Program-made: the position numbers and the translations under genes
Part shown: one piece after another, positions 43,531 through 53,463 of the stretch
How the letters are laid out: every line of letters starts with the position of its first letter
Numbering within the stretch: position 1 is the first letter of the stretch
Source of the DNA: Planctomycetota bacterium
Lineage (GTDB): Bacteria > Planctomycetota > PLA2 > JAEUHO01
Assembly: GCA_020631815.1 (NCBI GenBank)
Contig: JACKGW010000009.1
Span: 1 to 64,000, forward strand
Length of the DNA: 64,000 bases
Reading direction: 5' to 3'
The notes under the pieces: model-generated
Seen by the model: the letters and a program-made list of their open reading frames with translations, nothing else
What the model was told of the DNA's origin: nothing
Databases searched by the model: none

Positions 43531-44883
43531 CTACTTGTCCCCGCCGCCCGTGAAGGTCGGAACCATGGGGATCGGAGGCTTGGCGGTCGCCCGCCGCAAG
43601 AAGAGCACGGCGAAGCAGGTCTGGGTGATGGCGCTCTCGGTGTGGTCGGCCGGACGGCCGTCGGCGCCGGCCTGGGGCCAGGAACCGTCGGCCTGCTGGG
43701 CCGCCAGGAGGTAGGTGGCGCCCTCGCGGTACCAGTCGTGCTTGCCCAGGAACGTGACGCCCGTCTTGGAGCCCGCGCGCTCCAGCCCGTAGATCCAGTA
43801 GTAGTGCCAAAGCGCAGCCGCGCCCGAGGGTTCCGGGTTGCGCGAGACATCGAAGTACTCGCCGAGCCAGATCAGCCCGTCGCGCAACCCGATGTCGATC
43901 TTGGAACGGAAGGCCGGCTCCAAGGCCCCCATCTGCCACAGCCGCTCCTTGGCCAACGCGAGGCAGGTGACCCCCGCGGCGGTCATCGAGCCCGTCGGCA
44001 GCGCGACCTGCCCCGGCAGGTAGCACCAGCCGCGCACCTTGCCCTGGCCCGCGTCCACGAAGCGGTCGGACGTGCCGGCCGGGTCGTACGCGGGGTTCTC
44101 GATCCACCACGTGCCGTCGAGTCCATCGGACTCCTGCTCGCGCAGCACGTGCTCGGCCGCCTTGCGCCAGGTCTCCGGGGGCGCCTCGATGCCGCAGCGT
44201 GCGGCGGCGGCCAGACCCAGCAGCGCGTACTGCGTGTTGCTGAGGTCGGTGACGGCTTCTTCGGAGGCGATGGGGTTGCCCGGGTAGCGCCAGCCCCCTG
44301 TCGCGTCCTGCGACTTGACGATGAAGTCGACCAGCTCGCGGATCCAGCGCTCGACCCGCTTCGGGTACTTGCACTTGCACGGCTTGGGCGCCTTCGGCTG
44401 CCCGTAGCGATCCATCGCGACCTGCGGCGGCTCTCCGCCCGTGGCATCGTGCAGGGCGTCCAGGGCGAGGATCAGGGTGGACGCCACGTAGACGGTGAGC
44501 TTGCCGTCCCCCGCCAGGTTCCAGCTGCCCTTGCGTGGATCGCCGCGGTAGTGGCCTTCGATGAAGCGCAGGTTCTTCTTCACCGCATCGTCGTCGGCGT
44601 CGGCTCCGCCGTGCGCCATCGTGAGGATCACGAGCGCGTTCAGGCCGAGGTCCATGAGGTTGTAGGCGCGGTTGTCGGTGCGGTCTTCGGACAGGCCCGG
44701 GAAGCTGCCGTCCTTCTGCTGCTGCGTCCTCAGCCATGCCACGCCGCGATCGATCGCTGCGTTCACGCGCTTCTGGAAGGCCTCCGCGTCCTCCTCGGCG
44801 CCGAGGCGCGCCAAGCCGGGGCCCGAGACCAGCAGCATGCCGGCCAGGAACGCGATGGCTCCCCGTCGCAGTGCGTGTCCCAT
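43531..44883 (-). CDS. Exported prenyltransferase/squalene-cyclase-fold protein
   Basis: 450 residues from ATG 44883 (GGGAGG seven bases upstream). A signal peptide (GAIAFLAGMLLVSGPGLARLGA) is followed by alpha/alpha-barrel repeats of the prenyltransferase and squalene oxidase type: IDRGVAWLRTQQQKDGSFPG, VDFIVKSQDATGGWRYPG, LSNTQYALLGLAAAARCG, MTAAGVTCLALA and YLLAAQQADGSWPQ. A KPCKCKYPKR stretch lies in the middle. Export is not compatible with lipid cyclisation in the cytoplasmic membrane, and the terpene-cyclase acid motif is not convincingly placed, so it is probably a non-cyclase binding or scaffold member, a type common in planctomycetes. The 272 bases after it, up to the tkt start, hold no gene. 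Confidence 0.85.
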   Translation of the reverse strand: MGHALRRGAIAFLAGMLLVSGPGLARLGAEEDAEAFQKRVNAAIDRGVAWLRTQQQKDGSFPGLSEDRTDNRAYNLMDLGLNALVILTMAHGGADADDDAVKKNLRFIEGHYRGDPRKGSWNLAGDGKLTVYVASTLILALDALHDATGGEPPQVAMDRYGQPKAPKPCKCKYPKRVERWIRELVDFIVKSQDATGGWRYPGNPIASEEAVTDLSNTQYALLGLAAAARCGIEAPPETWRKAAEHVLREQESDGLDGTWWIENPAYDPAGTSDRFVDAGQGKVRGWCYLPGQVALPTGSMTAAGVTCLALAKERLWQMGALEPAFRSKIDIGLRDGLIWLGEYFDVSRNPEPSGAAALWHYYWIYGLERAGSKTGVTFLGKHDWYREGATYLLAAQQADGSWPQAGADGRPADHTESAITQTCFAVLFLRRATAKPPIPMVPTFTGGGDK

Positions 44884-45213
44884 CCTGACGCCTCCCGCCG
44901 CCGTCCCCCGGCGCGGCGCCAACGAGCGTACCGCGTGGAGCCCTGGGGCACGTGCGCGCAGGTGCCGGGCACGCGGTGGCGCAAGCGAGTGCGGCGAAGG
45001 TCATCCGCGGATGGGACGGGTGCGTACGACCGCCAGAGGGTCACACCGGCTCGGACAGCGCGCAGGTGCCTGGCTCGCGGCGGCGCCACGAGGTGGCGCG
45101 GGCCGCGTGCCTGGCTCCGGCGTGCGGTGGTCGCAGCGGGGAGGTCCGTTGGCGTGCGTTGGTCGAGGGGGGCCGAGCCGGGGACGGCCTACTCGGATCG
45201 GACGGGACCGTAC

Positions 45214-45304
45214 GGAGCCCGGTGAGCGTCCTCACATCTCGCGGCCACGCCCCAGGGAGGGCGTTCGCCTTCTCGAGCGAGATGTGACGACCTCACCCGG
45301 CACC
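45214..45304. repeat. Long inverted repeat, distant copy of the 21-kb hairpin family
   Basis: The left arm has GAGCCCGGTGAGCG and the right arm CTCACCCGGC, as at 20983-21627. The inner stem is TCACATCTCGC (left) against GCGAGATGTGA (right, from 45277), a perfect 11-bp pairing whose sequence differs from those of the other copies. The loop (45243-45276) is about 34 bases, the same size as in the array. Confidence 0.88.
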
Positions 45305-45604
45305 TGCGCAGCCGCGCCCGGACCCACTTACCGCTGCAGGCCCATCGTGTTGGCCGGCTCGGGTCTCTCCTCGGCCGTCGCCGCCATCCATGAGCGGACT
45401 GCGCAAAAGCCAAAACCTGAACGAGCCCGGGCCGCGTCAGCGCCCGAGCTCGCGTGCGCAGCTGCGCCCGGACCCGCTCCCCACCGCACGCCCCGCGTGT
45501 TGGCCGGCTGGGATCTCCCCTCTGCCGTCGACGTCTTCCAAGAGCAGACTGCGCCAAGGCAAAATCTGAGCGGGGCCAGGCCGCGCTAGCGGCCTGACCC
45601 CGTG
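45305..45604. repeat. 150-bp tandem repeat, two copies, each ending in a hairpin
   Basis: TGCGCAG(C)(C/T)GCGCCCGGACCC starts at 45305 and 45455. Shared internal blocks are GTGTTGGCCGGCT, GCCGTCG and (G/A)GACTGCGC..AA..CAAAA. Each copy ends in a hairpin: CGAGCCCGGGC / GCCCGAGCTCG at 45422-45452 and CGGGGCCAGGCC / GGCCTGACCCCG at 45571-45602. The stems differ in sequence between copies but both pair with one mismatch. Confidence 0.85.
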
Positions 45605-45692
45605 AAGTGGGCTGCGGGGGGCGCGATTGCCGTCCCGCCCCTCGCCGTAGGTCGGTCAGGTGACCGACTCGCTCAGGATGCGAGTGACGTAC

Positions 45693-45725
45693 GTCGGACG
45701 CGCGTCATGACGACGCGCGCCCGAC
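45693..45725 (-). terminator. Possible terminator after PAEY lipoprotein 2
   Basis: GTCGGACGCGCGTC (45693-45706) pairs with GACGCGCGCCCGAC (45712-45725), 14 pairs with one G-T, around a five-base loop. It lies about 45 bases beyond the stop at 45771. No T run follows, so termination is a guess. A second short hairpin (GTCGGTCA / TGACCGAC) lies at 45651-45668. Confidence 0.4.
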
Positions 45726-45736
45726 CCATCAGCTAC

Positions 45737-45791
45737 CTCAGTTACAGGGAGCGTCCGGTGAGGACGCGACTCAGTTACAGGGAGCGTCCGG
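45737..45791. repeat. 33-bp tandem duplication of a gene's 3' end
   Basis: The 22-base string from 45737 (starting CTCAGTTACAGGGAGCG) recurs exactly at 45770. The second copy encodes the last residues PDAPCN and the stop of PAEY lipoprotein 2; the first copy lies just beyond the stop. The period is 33 bases. Confidence 0.9.
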
Positions 45792-47039
45792 GACTTCGCA
45801 CGCCGTGTTGCGACGCCACACCCAGCGGGCCGGGGCGACGAGGCGCTTGGTCGTGCGGGTCGTGTACTCGGCAGGCACCGGGATCATGCGGCAGCTCTCG
45901 GGCTTGACGCAGACGCGGTACTCTTCCGTGCGGTACTCGGCCGGGATCGTCTCGCAGCGCGTGCTCGGCGGCTTGACGCAGACACGCTCCTGGATCGTCT
46001 TGTACTCGGCCGGGACCGGCTCGCAGCGCATGCTCGGCGGCTTGACGCAGACACGCTCCTGGATCGTCTTGTACTCAGCCGGGATCGTCTCGCAGCGCGA
46101 GCTCGGCGGCTTGACACAGACACGCTCCTGGATGGTCTTGTACTCGGCCGGGATCGTCTCGGTGCGCGAGCAAGCCTGCTTCGTGCAGACCTGACGGCTG
46201 ACCTCGCGGTACTGCGCCGGGATCGTCACGAGCTGCCAGCAGTCACCCTGCTCTTCACCCTCGCCAAGGCCACAGGGCTGGCAGGGGATCTGCTGCCACT
46301 CGGTGCGAGCGGGGCAGCACTCGACGCGCTCGGTCACGGTCTGGTACTCGGCCGGGATCGGGATCACGCGGGTCGAGGCCGGGCGCGTGCAAATCTGCTT
46401 GTCGCGCATCTCGTACTCGCCCGGGATCGGGATCGTGCGGGTCGAGGCCGGGCGGACGAGCACCTGCTTGTCGCGCATCTCGTACTCGCCGGGGACCGGG
46501 ATCTGGCGGGTCGAGGCGGGGCGGACGAGCACCTGCTTGTCGCGCATCTCGTACTCGCCGGGGACCGGGATCTGGCGGGTCTGGGCCGGGCGGACGAGCA
46601 CCTGACGCGTACGCATCTCGAACTCGGCCGGGATCGGCTCACGACGCTGCGTAGCCGGCTTGACGCAGACCTGCTCGGTCACGTCCTCGTACTGCGCCGG
46701 AATGAGCACGCGACACCAAGCCTCACCGGCCTGGACGCCAGCGGGGATACCGGCCGGCGCGTCGCGCTGACCAGCAACCTGACCGCCGCAGCAGTCGCAG
46801 GGCGGCTCGGGGTTCGCGGCACAAGGAAGCACCTCAGGAGCCTGCACCGCGCAGGCGACCATCGGAGCCGGCGCCTCAACGGCAGCACAGGGGCTGCACG
46901 GCGCAGGAGCGCAACCGCAGGGGGCCGGTTCGCACGTGTTGCAGGGGTCGCAACCGCAACCCCCCATGTCGAGGCCGCAGCAGCCGGCAAGCACGCCGCA
47001 CAGTGCAACCACGAGCAGGGATGTCATCCCACTTCGCAT
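45771..47039 (-). CDS. Cys-rich PAEY-repeat lipoprotein 2
   Basis: 422 residues from ATG 47039 (GGAGG five bases upstream). VVALCGVLAGCC has a lipobox ending at Cys20. A Cys/Pro/Ala-rich stretch (about 21-85, many CxPC and CGCxP) follows. From GEAWCRVLIPAQY (about 102) to the C-terminus run about twelve units of 22-24 residues: IPAEYKTIQERVCVKPPS, IPVPGEYEMRDKQVLVRPAS and variants. They are interrupted once by a Cys-containing insert (PCQPCGLGEGEEQGDCW) and close with RWVWRRNTACEVP. The start motif, the position of the insert and the end motif match lipoprotein 1 (35935-37137), but this protein has more units and no DUF11-like domain. Likely an outer-membrane or periplasmic surface component; function unknown. 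Confidence 0.85.
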   Translation of the reverse strand: MRSGMTSLLVVALCGVLAGCCGLDMGGCGCDPCNTCEPAPCGCAPAPCSPCAAVEAPAPMVACAVQAPEVLPCAANPEPPCDCCGGQVAGQRDAPAGIPAGVQAGEAWCRVLIPAQYEDVTEQVCVKPATQRREPIPAEFEMRTRQVLVRPAQTRQIPVPGEYEMRDKQVLVRPASTRQIPVPGEYEMRDKQVLVRPASTRTIPIPGEYEMRDKQICTRPASTRVIPIPAEYQTVTERVECCPARTEWQQIPCQPCGLGEGEEQGDCWQLVTIPAQYREVSRQVCTKQACSRTETIPAEYKTIQERVCVKPPSSRCETIPAEYKTIQERVCVKPPSMRCEPVPAEYKTIQERVCVKPPSTRCETIPAEYRTEEYRVCVKPESCRMIPVPAEYTTRTTKRLVAPARWVWRRNTACEVPDAPCN

Positions 47040-47349
47040 GATTCCCTCCGTCATGGACGATTCGGCACGGGGTGGTCCCCCGCGCGCTCGCGTCTCGAGC
47101 CTGTCGGCCCGCCGTGCCCACGGACACCCGTGGGGGCGGCGGTCCCCTGCCCGGGCCCGCGAGGCTGCCAAGTGTAGCCATGCCCTGCGTCCGACAAGTG
47201 CGAAATTCCGCGCTCGGGACCTGATCAAGGCCTTACGGTGGGCCTTGGAAGGCATTCTGCCGCGCCCTGCAGGCACGATGGGCAACCTACGCGCCCGCCA
47301 CGGCGTCCCCAGCGGACACGGCCGTCCGTGTGGGCCACGCACCTTCCCC
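47040..47349. other. Divergent intergenic region, promoter area
   Basis: 310 bases between the start of PAEY lipoprotein 2 (-) and the small protein leading the export operon (+), so it should hold promoters for both. On the minus strand TTGTCG and TACACT stand 15 bases apart around 47170-47200, a poor match with short spacing. I see no operator or repeat. An alternative upstream ATG of the small protein lies at 47278. Confidence 0.5.
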
Positions 47350-47679
47350 ATGGAGCATCTCGTGGAACAGTTCGCCCGCCGCCTCGTACGGCACGACGGA
47401 TGGACCTGGCTCGGGGGCCTGGACGAGGGCAAGGACCTCGAGTGCGTCCTGCGCTCCTTCGACGCGGACGTCCGCTTTGCGGAGGCCGCCACGCGCGAGG
47501 CGCTCCCGGCGCAGGATGCCGGCGTGATCGTGCCGGCGGGCAGCGGCTCCCGCCTCGTCGGGCACCACTTCTTCGCGCGACCCGTGGCCACGCGCGGCGC
47601 CCCGCCCCGCATCTCCGTTCGCGGTCTGCCGGACGACGCGCGGGCCGCTTCGGACACGCGGGCCGCGCAGGCGTCCTGA
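47350..47679 (+). CDS. Small hypothetical protein before the export operon
   Basis: 109 residues from ATG 47350 (EHLVEQFARRLVRHDGWTWL...). Third positions are strongly G/C and the stop lies six bases before the TolC-like start, so it is probably real and part of the operon. It has no signal peptide or membrane segment and resembles no family I know. An in-frame ATG at 47278 would add 24 residues; neither start has a clear ribosome-binding site. Soluble and mixed in charge; function unknown. Confidence 0.55.
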   Translation: MEHLVEQFARRLVRHDGWTWLGGLDEGKDLECVLRSFDADVRFAEAATREALPAQDAGVIVPAGSGSRLVGHHFFARPVATRGAPPRISVRGLPDDARAASDTRAAQAS

Positions 47680-47685
47680 GCGAAC

Positions 47686-49578
47686 GTGTCGCCTCGTCGC
47701 ATCGATCGGGCGACTCCCGCGGAGCTCGCGCGCACGGCATCCGCGGCTGCGCGGCGCTGCCGCCCCCTGTTCGTCTTGCTGACGCTGCTTGCGACCGCCT
47801 GCAGCGCAGGACCTCGTGATCGGCCTGCGGCTGCACGGGCGGAGGTGACCGCGCTCTTGGCGGCCAAGCGCGCCGCCGTCGACGAGGTGCGAGGCCGCCT
47901 CGACCTCATCCAGGCGGAGCAGCGCGCACGTGCGCAGCGCAGCGACGTTCCCTCGCGCATCGACCTCGTCACGGCGCTCGCTCTCGCTGCGCACGGTTCC
48001 CAGGACTACCTCGAGGCCCGCGAGCGGGTCTGGCTCGCGGCCCTTGCGGTCACCGGCGAGCGTCACCGATGGCGCACGCGCTACGGGCTCGGGGGTTCGG
48101 CCGAGGTCGCCCGCAACGACGACGGCAGCTCCATCGCAGCCGGAGCCGACGGGAGCATCTCGCAATCGCTCGAGGCCGGCGGTTCGCTGCTCCTCTCCAT
48201 TGCCACGGACGTGTTGCGCGACCTCACGGGGAGCCCGCTACGAACGGCGCGCACGCTGCTCGCGAGCGAGCTGGTCGTTCCCCTGGCGCGCGGAAGCGGG
48301 CGGCTCGTGGCCCTCGAGCCCTTGCGCCAAGCACAGTTCAACCTGCTGTACGAGCTGCGCGAGTTCGCGCGCTTCCAGCAGGCGTTCACGATCGACATCG
48401 CGACGCGCTTCTACCGGACGCTGCAGCTGCGCGACATCTGGCGCAACGAGACGCGGACGTACGAGAGCCTGCAGGCGCTGGTCGAGGAGCAGGCCGACAA
48501 GGCGTCCTCGGGCCGCCTGCCCGACTTCCAAGTGGACCAGGCGCGGCAGGAGCTGTTGCTCGCGGACGACCGTCGTGCACGCGCCCTCGCGTCGTACGAG
48601 GCCTCCATCGAGCAGCTGCTGCTCGCGATGGGCTTGCCGATCACCGACGCCGTCGAGCTGGACGACGCCGCCCTGGACGAGCTTCGCGAGGCCGGGCCGC
48701 TGCCCGCGCCGTTCCCCCTCGAACGGGCCCTGGCCACCGCCGCCGTCCGGCGCTTGGACCTCGCGACCTCGCGCGATCGCGAGCGCGACGCGTGCCGTCA
48801 TGTGGCCGTCGCCCGCGATGCCCTGCGCATGGGTCTGGACCTGCGCGTCGGTGCTGGCCTGACGACCGAGAACGATCAGCCCTTCGATCTCGCGGACGCC
48901 GCGTTCGATAGCCTGCTGGGCCTCGATGTGGACCTGCCGCTGGAGCGGACGGACGAGCGCAACGAGCTCGTGCGCCGGCTCGTCGCAGCGCGCGGCGCGC
49001 GGCGCGACCGCGAGCGGCTCGGCGATGCGATCGACGTCGAAGTGCGCCAGACGTGGCGCGACCTGGCCGAAGCCGCCCGCAGCATCACGCTCCAGCGCGA
49101 GAGCCTGCGCCTGGCCGAGCGACGTGTCGAGAGCACCGAGCTCCTGCTCGAGCAGGGCACCGCCACCATCCGGGACCGACTGGACGCCGAGAACGCGCGT
49201 GTCGCGTCGGCCAACGCCCTGACGCGCGCTCTGGTCGACCACGTGCTCGTCCGCCTGGAAGCCGAACGCGCCACGGGCATCCTCGTCGTCGACGAGGACG
49301 CCGCCTGGCAGTGGAGCCCGGCCGCCACGGAGGCCCCGCCCGCGGGCCCCGCGTCCGAGCCGTTGGAGCCCGGCGCCGTGGTCGAGGAAGGCCGCCTGCC
49401 GGGGAGCGAGGTCGTCGTGCGCCCCGTCGTCGGAAGCGCCGAACCGGTCGCGGGCGGAGGGCTCTCGTCCACCGCGACGTCGAACCCTCGAGGGCCGGAC
49501 ATCGTCCTGCCCGACGACGCCTCGTCCTCCGCCGCGTTCGGCGCGCCACCGACCGGTGGGAAGGAGCCCTCCCGATGA
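47686..49578 (+). CDS. TolC-like outer-membrane efflux lipoprotein
   Basis: 630 residues from GTG 47686. A long basic leader and the hydrophobic LFVLLTLLATACS give a lipobox-like site at Cys39 (the -3 residue is Ala, not Leu, so lipidation is probable rather than certain). The body shows the two long helical-hairpin halves of the outer-membrane efflux family (QAFTIDIATRFYRTLQLRDIWRNE, VDQARQELLLADDRRARALASYEASIEQLLL, WRDLAEAARSITLQRESLRLAERRVESTELLLEQGTATIRD). A low-complexity tail of about 90 residues follows, longer than usual. It should form the outer-membrane channel for the HlyD/MacB-type proteins encoded next. The stop overlaps the adaptor start (ATGA). Confidence 0.88.
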   Translation: MSPRRIDRATPAELARTASAAARRCRPLFVLLTLLATACSAGPRDRPAAARAEVTALLAAKRAAVDEVRGRLDLIQAEQRARAQRSDVPSRIDLVTALALAAHGSQDYLEARERVWLAALAVTGERHRWRTRYGLGGSAEVARNDDGSSIAAGADGSISQSLEAGGSLLLSIATDVLRDLTGSPLRTARTLLASELVVPLARGSGRLVALEPLRQAQFNLLYELREFARFQQAFTIDIATRFYRTLQLRDIWRNETRTYESLQALVEEQADKASSGRLPDFQVDQARQELLLADDRRARALASYEASIEQLLLAMGLPITDAVELDDAALDELREAGPLPAPFPLERALATAAVRRLDLATSRDRERDACRHVAVARDALRMGLDLRVGAGLTTENDQPFDLADAAFDSLLGLDVDLPLERTDERNELVRRLVAARGARRDRERLGDAIDVEVRQTWRDLAEAARSITLQRESLRLAERRVESTELLLEQGTATIRDRLDAENARVASANALTRALVDHVLVRLEAERATGILVVDEDAAWQWSPAATEAPPAGPASEPLEPGAVVEEGRLPGSEVVVRPVVGSAEPVAGGGLSSTATSNPRGPDIVLPDDASSSAAFGAPPTGGKEPSR

Positions 49579-51481
49579 CATCGGTGCCCCCTGCGACCAG
49601 GCCCTGTTCCCCGACGCCTTCCACGCGGCTCCCACGCACGAAGGCCGGGGAGCGCGGCGGGGTCGGTCTCGTCCTCGTCCTGCTGCTTCTGGCCGTGGCT
49701 GGCGCGGCGCTCTTCCTGCTGCGGCTGCAGGCCGGTGGCGACGAGGACCAGGGCGTGTGGAGCCTCACGCCGCCGTTGGAGCGCACCACGCTGCGCCTCA
49801 CGCTCGTCGAGAAGGGGAGCCTCGAGAGCGTCGAGCCCGTCGAGATCATCAACCAGGTCGAGGGGCGACAGACGATCCTCTCGATCGTGCCCGAGGGGCG
49901 CATCGTCAGCGACGACGACGTCGCCAAGGGCCTCGTCCTCGTGCAGCTGGACACGAGCGAGCTGGAGGAGCAGGTCCGTCGTCAGGACATCGAGGTCAAG
50001 AGCGCCGACGCCTCGTTGGAGAACGCCAAGAGCAACCTCGAGATCCAGCGCCGGCAGAACGAGTCGGACATCCGCAAGGCCGAGCTGGCGGTGCGCTTTG
50101 CCCGCCTCGACCTCGAGCGCTACGTCGGCAGTCGCCTCGCCAACGAGCTCGCCGGCCCCGACCTCGTCGAGACGCCCGGCCCCGAGGGGGGCAGTGGACC
50201 GCGGCCCCCGGTCGTCGCCGTGGACCCCGATCGCGACTACGGCGCGCTCCTCGCCAACGAGAAGCTCGATGGCGAGTCGCGGCAGCGCATCCGCGAGCTG
50301 GAGAGCGAGATCCGCCTCGGCGAAGAGGTGCGTCGCCGCGCGGAAGACAAGGTGAACCACTCCGAGCGCCTCGCCGAGAAGGGGTTCATCTCGCGCGAAG
50401 AGCTCGACGCCGATCGCCTTGCCTTGCAGCGCAGCCAGATCGACCTCGAGCGCAGCGTCACGGCGCGCGCGCAGTACGCGACGTACGACTTCCCCAAGGA
50501 GGTCCAGCGGCTTCTGTCGGACTACGTCGAGGCGCAGGACGAGCTGGGGCGCGAGCGCGACAAGGCCTCTGCCGCCGAGCGCCGTGCCGAGGCCGAGGCT
50601 TCCGCCAAGCAGGAGCAAGCCACGCTCCAGGGCGATCGTCTGGCCCACCTGCGGCGCCAGATCACGCTGTGCACCATGAAGGCCACCACGCCCGGCATGG
50701 TGGTGTACGCCTCCAGCGGCAACGAGCGCCGCTGGGGCGACGACGACCGCATCCGCGAGGGCTCCACGGTGCGCGAGCGCCAGGCCCTGCTGCGCATCCC
50801 CAGCCCGGATCGCATCGCGGCCACGGTCGACATCCACGAGAGCGTGGTGCGTCGCGTCCGCAAGGGCCAGGCGGCAAGCATCGCCGTGGACACGCTCGAC
50901 GGCCGCCGCTTGGTAGGGCGCGTGACCGACGTTGCGCGCATGCCCAGCGCGTCCGACCGCTGGTGGAACCCCGATCGCAAGGTCTACCCCACCACGATCG
51001 AGATCGATGGCAGCCACCCCGAGCTCAAGCCGGGCATGACGGCCAGCGTCGAGATCCTCACAGGGGAGGTCGAGGACGCGCTGAGCGTGCCCGCGCAGGC
51101 CATCGTCGGTCCCCCCCACCGTCCCGCGGTGTGGATCGACGACGGGCACGGCGGCATCACGCGCAAGGACGTCACGCTCGGACCTGCCACGGACATCGTG
51201 GTCGTCGTGGAGTCCGGCCTCGAGCCCGAGGATCGCGTCGTCCTGAACCCGCCGCCGGAGGCGCCTCGCAGCGCGGACGCCCCCACGACGGGCGAGACGG
51301 GCGCGGCGGCCCCCGAGGGCGGCCGCAAGCCGCGCGCCGGTGGCGCGAACGGCGGGGCAAAGACGGGCGAAGGTGCCGCGGGAGCAGGTGCCGCTCCGGC
51401 GGCGAGCGGCGATGCGGCGGCCAGCGGACGCGGCTCGCGCGGCGGCGGCTCCCGAGGCGGCTCGTCGGGGCGTCCCGGGCG

Positions 51482-51485
<4 letters not shown>
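49575..51485 (+). CDS. HlyD/MacA-type periplasmic adaptor
   Basis: 636 residues from ATG 49575 (AAGGAG eight bases upstream; overlaps the TolC-like stop). One membrane segment (GLVLVLLLLAVAGAALFLL) follows a cytosolic Pro/Thr-rich start. The periplasmic part has barrel-like sequence, long coiled-coil helices (ASLENAKSNLEIQRRQNESDIRKAELAVRFARLDLERY; RIRELESEIRLGEEVRRRAEDKV), ITLCTMKATTPGMVVY as the second lipoyl half, and beta-barrel sequence (VTDVARMPSASDRWWNPDRKVYPTTIEI). It is much longer than MacA (~370) because of an extended hairpin and a Gly/Ala/Ser/Arg tail of about 75 residues (RGSRGGGSRGGSSGRPGR). It bridges the inner-membrane ABC pair to the TolC-like channel. Confidence 0.9.
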
Positions 51486-52182
<697 letters not shown>

Positions 52183-52186
<4 letters not shown>

Positions 52187-53454
52187 GGCCGGGCAGGCTC
52201 CTCGCACTCGCCTGGAAGAGCATCGCCGAGCACAAGCTGCGCTCGCTGCTCACCGTCTCCGGCGTGGTCTTCGGCGTGGCCGCCGTCGTGACCATGCTCG
52301 CCATCGGCGAGGGCGAGAGCCAAGCCGCGCAGGAGCAGATCCGCCGCATGGGCAGCAACAACCTGCTGCTGGCCAGCGTGAAGCCCAGCGAGCCGGAGAG
52401 CGGCACCAGCGCGAATGCGCGGGTGCTCTCATACGGCCTGCTGGAGAAGGACCTGCTGCGCATCCAGTCGACGGTGCCCGAGATCGACTTGGCGGTCCCT
52501 CGCCGCGACGTGCCGGTGGACGCCCGGGTCGGCACGCGCCGCATGCGCGCCACCGTGTTCGGCACCTCGCCGCAGTACGAGTCCGTCGCCAACCTCGAGG
52601 TGGCCCAGGGCCGCTTCCTCTCGGCGGCCGACGAGGAGTCGCGGCTGCCGGTGTGCGTGCTCGGCAGCGAAGTCGCCAAGCGTCTGTTCCTCAACACCGA
52701 CCCGCTGGGACGCGACCTGCATGTCGGCGACAACGCCTACCGCGTGATCGGCGTGCTCTCCACGCGAGGTGAAGGGACGGGCGGCACCGCGGGGCTGGGC
52801 GGCGAGAGCGACGCCGCCATCCTGATCCCGTGGAGCACGATGCGCGAGCGCTACGGCAGCATCATCGTGGACAACCGCGGAGGCAGCCGCAATCGCGAGG
52901 AAGTCGAGCTGCACCGCATCACGGTGCGTGCGGCCCGCGGCGACGAGGCCACGGTCGGGCGCGTAGCCGGCGCGCTGCGCCGCCTGCTGGCCGAGGGGCA
53001 CCCCCAAGAGGACGTGCGCCTGACCGTTCCGCTCGAGCTGCTCCGCGAGGCCCGCGAGACGCGCGCGCGCTGGACGCTCATCCTCGGGACGATCGCCGGC
53101 ATCAGCCTGCTGGTGGGCGGCATCGGCATCATGAACATCATGCTGGCCAGCGTGGTGGAGCGGACGCGCGAGATCGGCATCCGCCGCGCCCTGGGCGCCA
53201 AGCGCCGCCACATCGTGCTGCAGTTCCTGGCGGAGACGGTCGTGCTCTGCGCCATCGGCGGCAGCCTGGGCATGGGCCTCAGCATCCTGCTGCCCCACGT
53301 GCTGACGACGGTGTTCGGCCTGCAGACCATCGTGGACCCCTGGTTCCTGGGACTGGCGTTCGGCATCGCCGCCGGCATCGGCCTCGTCTTCGGCATCTAC
53401 CCCGCCATGCGGGCCGCACGCCTCGACCCCGTGGAAGCCCTTCGGCACGCGTAG
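52183..53454 (+). CDS. MacB-type FtsX-family permease
   Basis: 423 residues. It opens AWKSIAEHKLRSLLTVSGVVFGVAAVVTMLAIGEG, the MacB N-terminal membrane helix, followed by a periplasmic domain (about 50-285). Three C-terminal membrane helices carry GIGIMNIMLASVVERTREIGIRRALGAKRRHIVLQFLAETV, the standard FtsX motif, and end with GIYPAMRAARLDPVEALRHA. With the preceding ATPase, adaptor and TolC-like protein it completes a tripartite exporter of the MacAB-TolC type; macrolides, peptides or lipoproteins are known substrates of relatives. All four genes overlap by four bases in series. Confidence 0.94.
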
Positions 53455-53463
53455 TCCAGGGGG

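Larger units (their letters stand above)
44884..45770. other. Gene-free region with repeats and hairpins
   Basis: 887 bases between the start of the cyclase-like gene and the stop of PAEY lipoprotein 2, both minus strand. It holds a ~29-bp direct repeat (44954-44982 and 45058-45086), a fifth copy of the long hairpin family (45214-45304), a 150-bp tandem repeat (45305-45604), hairpins at 45651-45668 and 45693-45725, and a 33-bp duplication of the upstream gene's 3' end (45737-45791). I see no protein-coding frame worth calling. Confidence 0.8.

Noticed and set aside
43531..44883. Squalene-hopene cyclase for hopanoid synthesis
   Set aside because: The protein has a signal peptide and lacks a convincing DxDD in the right repeat, and no other isoprenoid gene is nearby.
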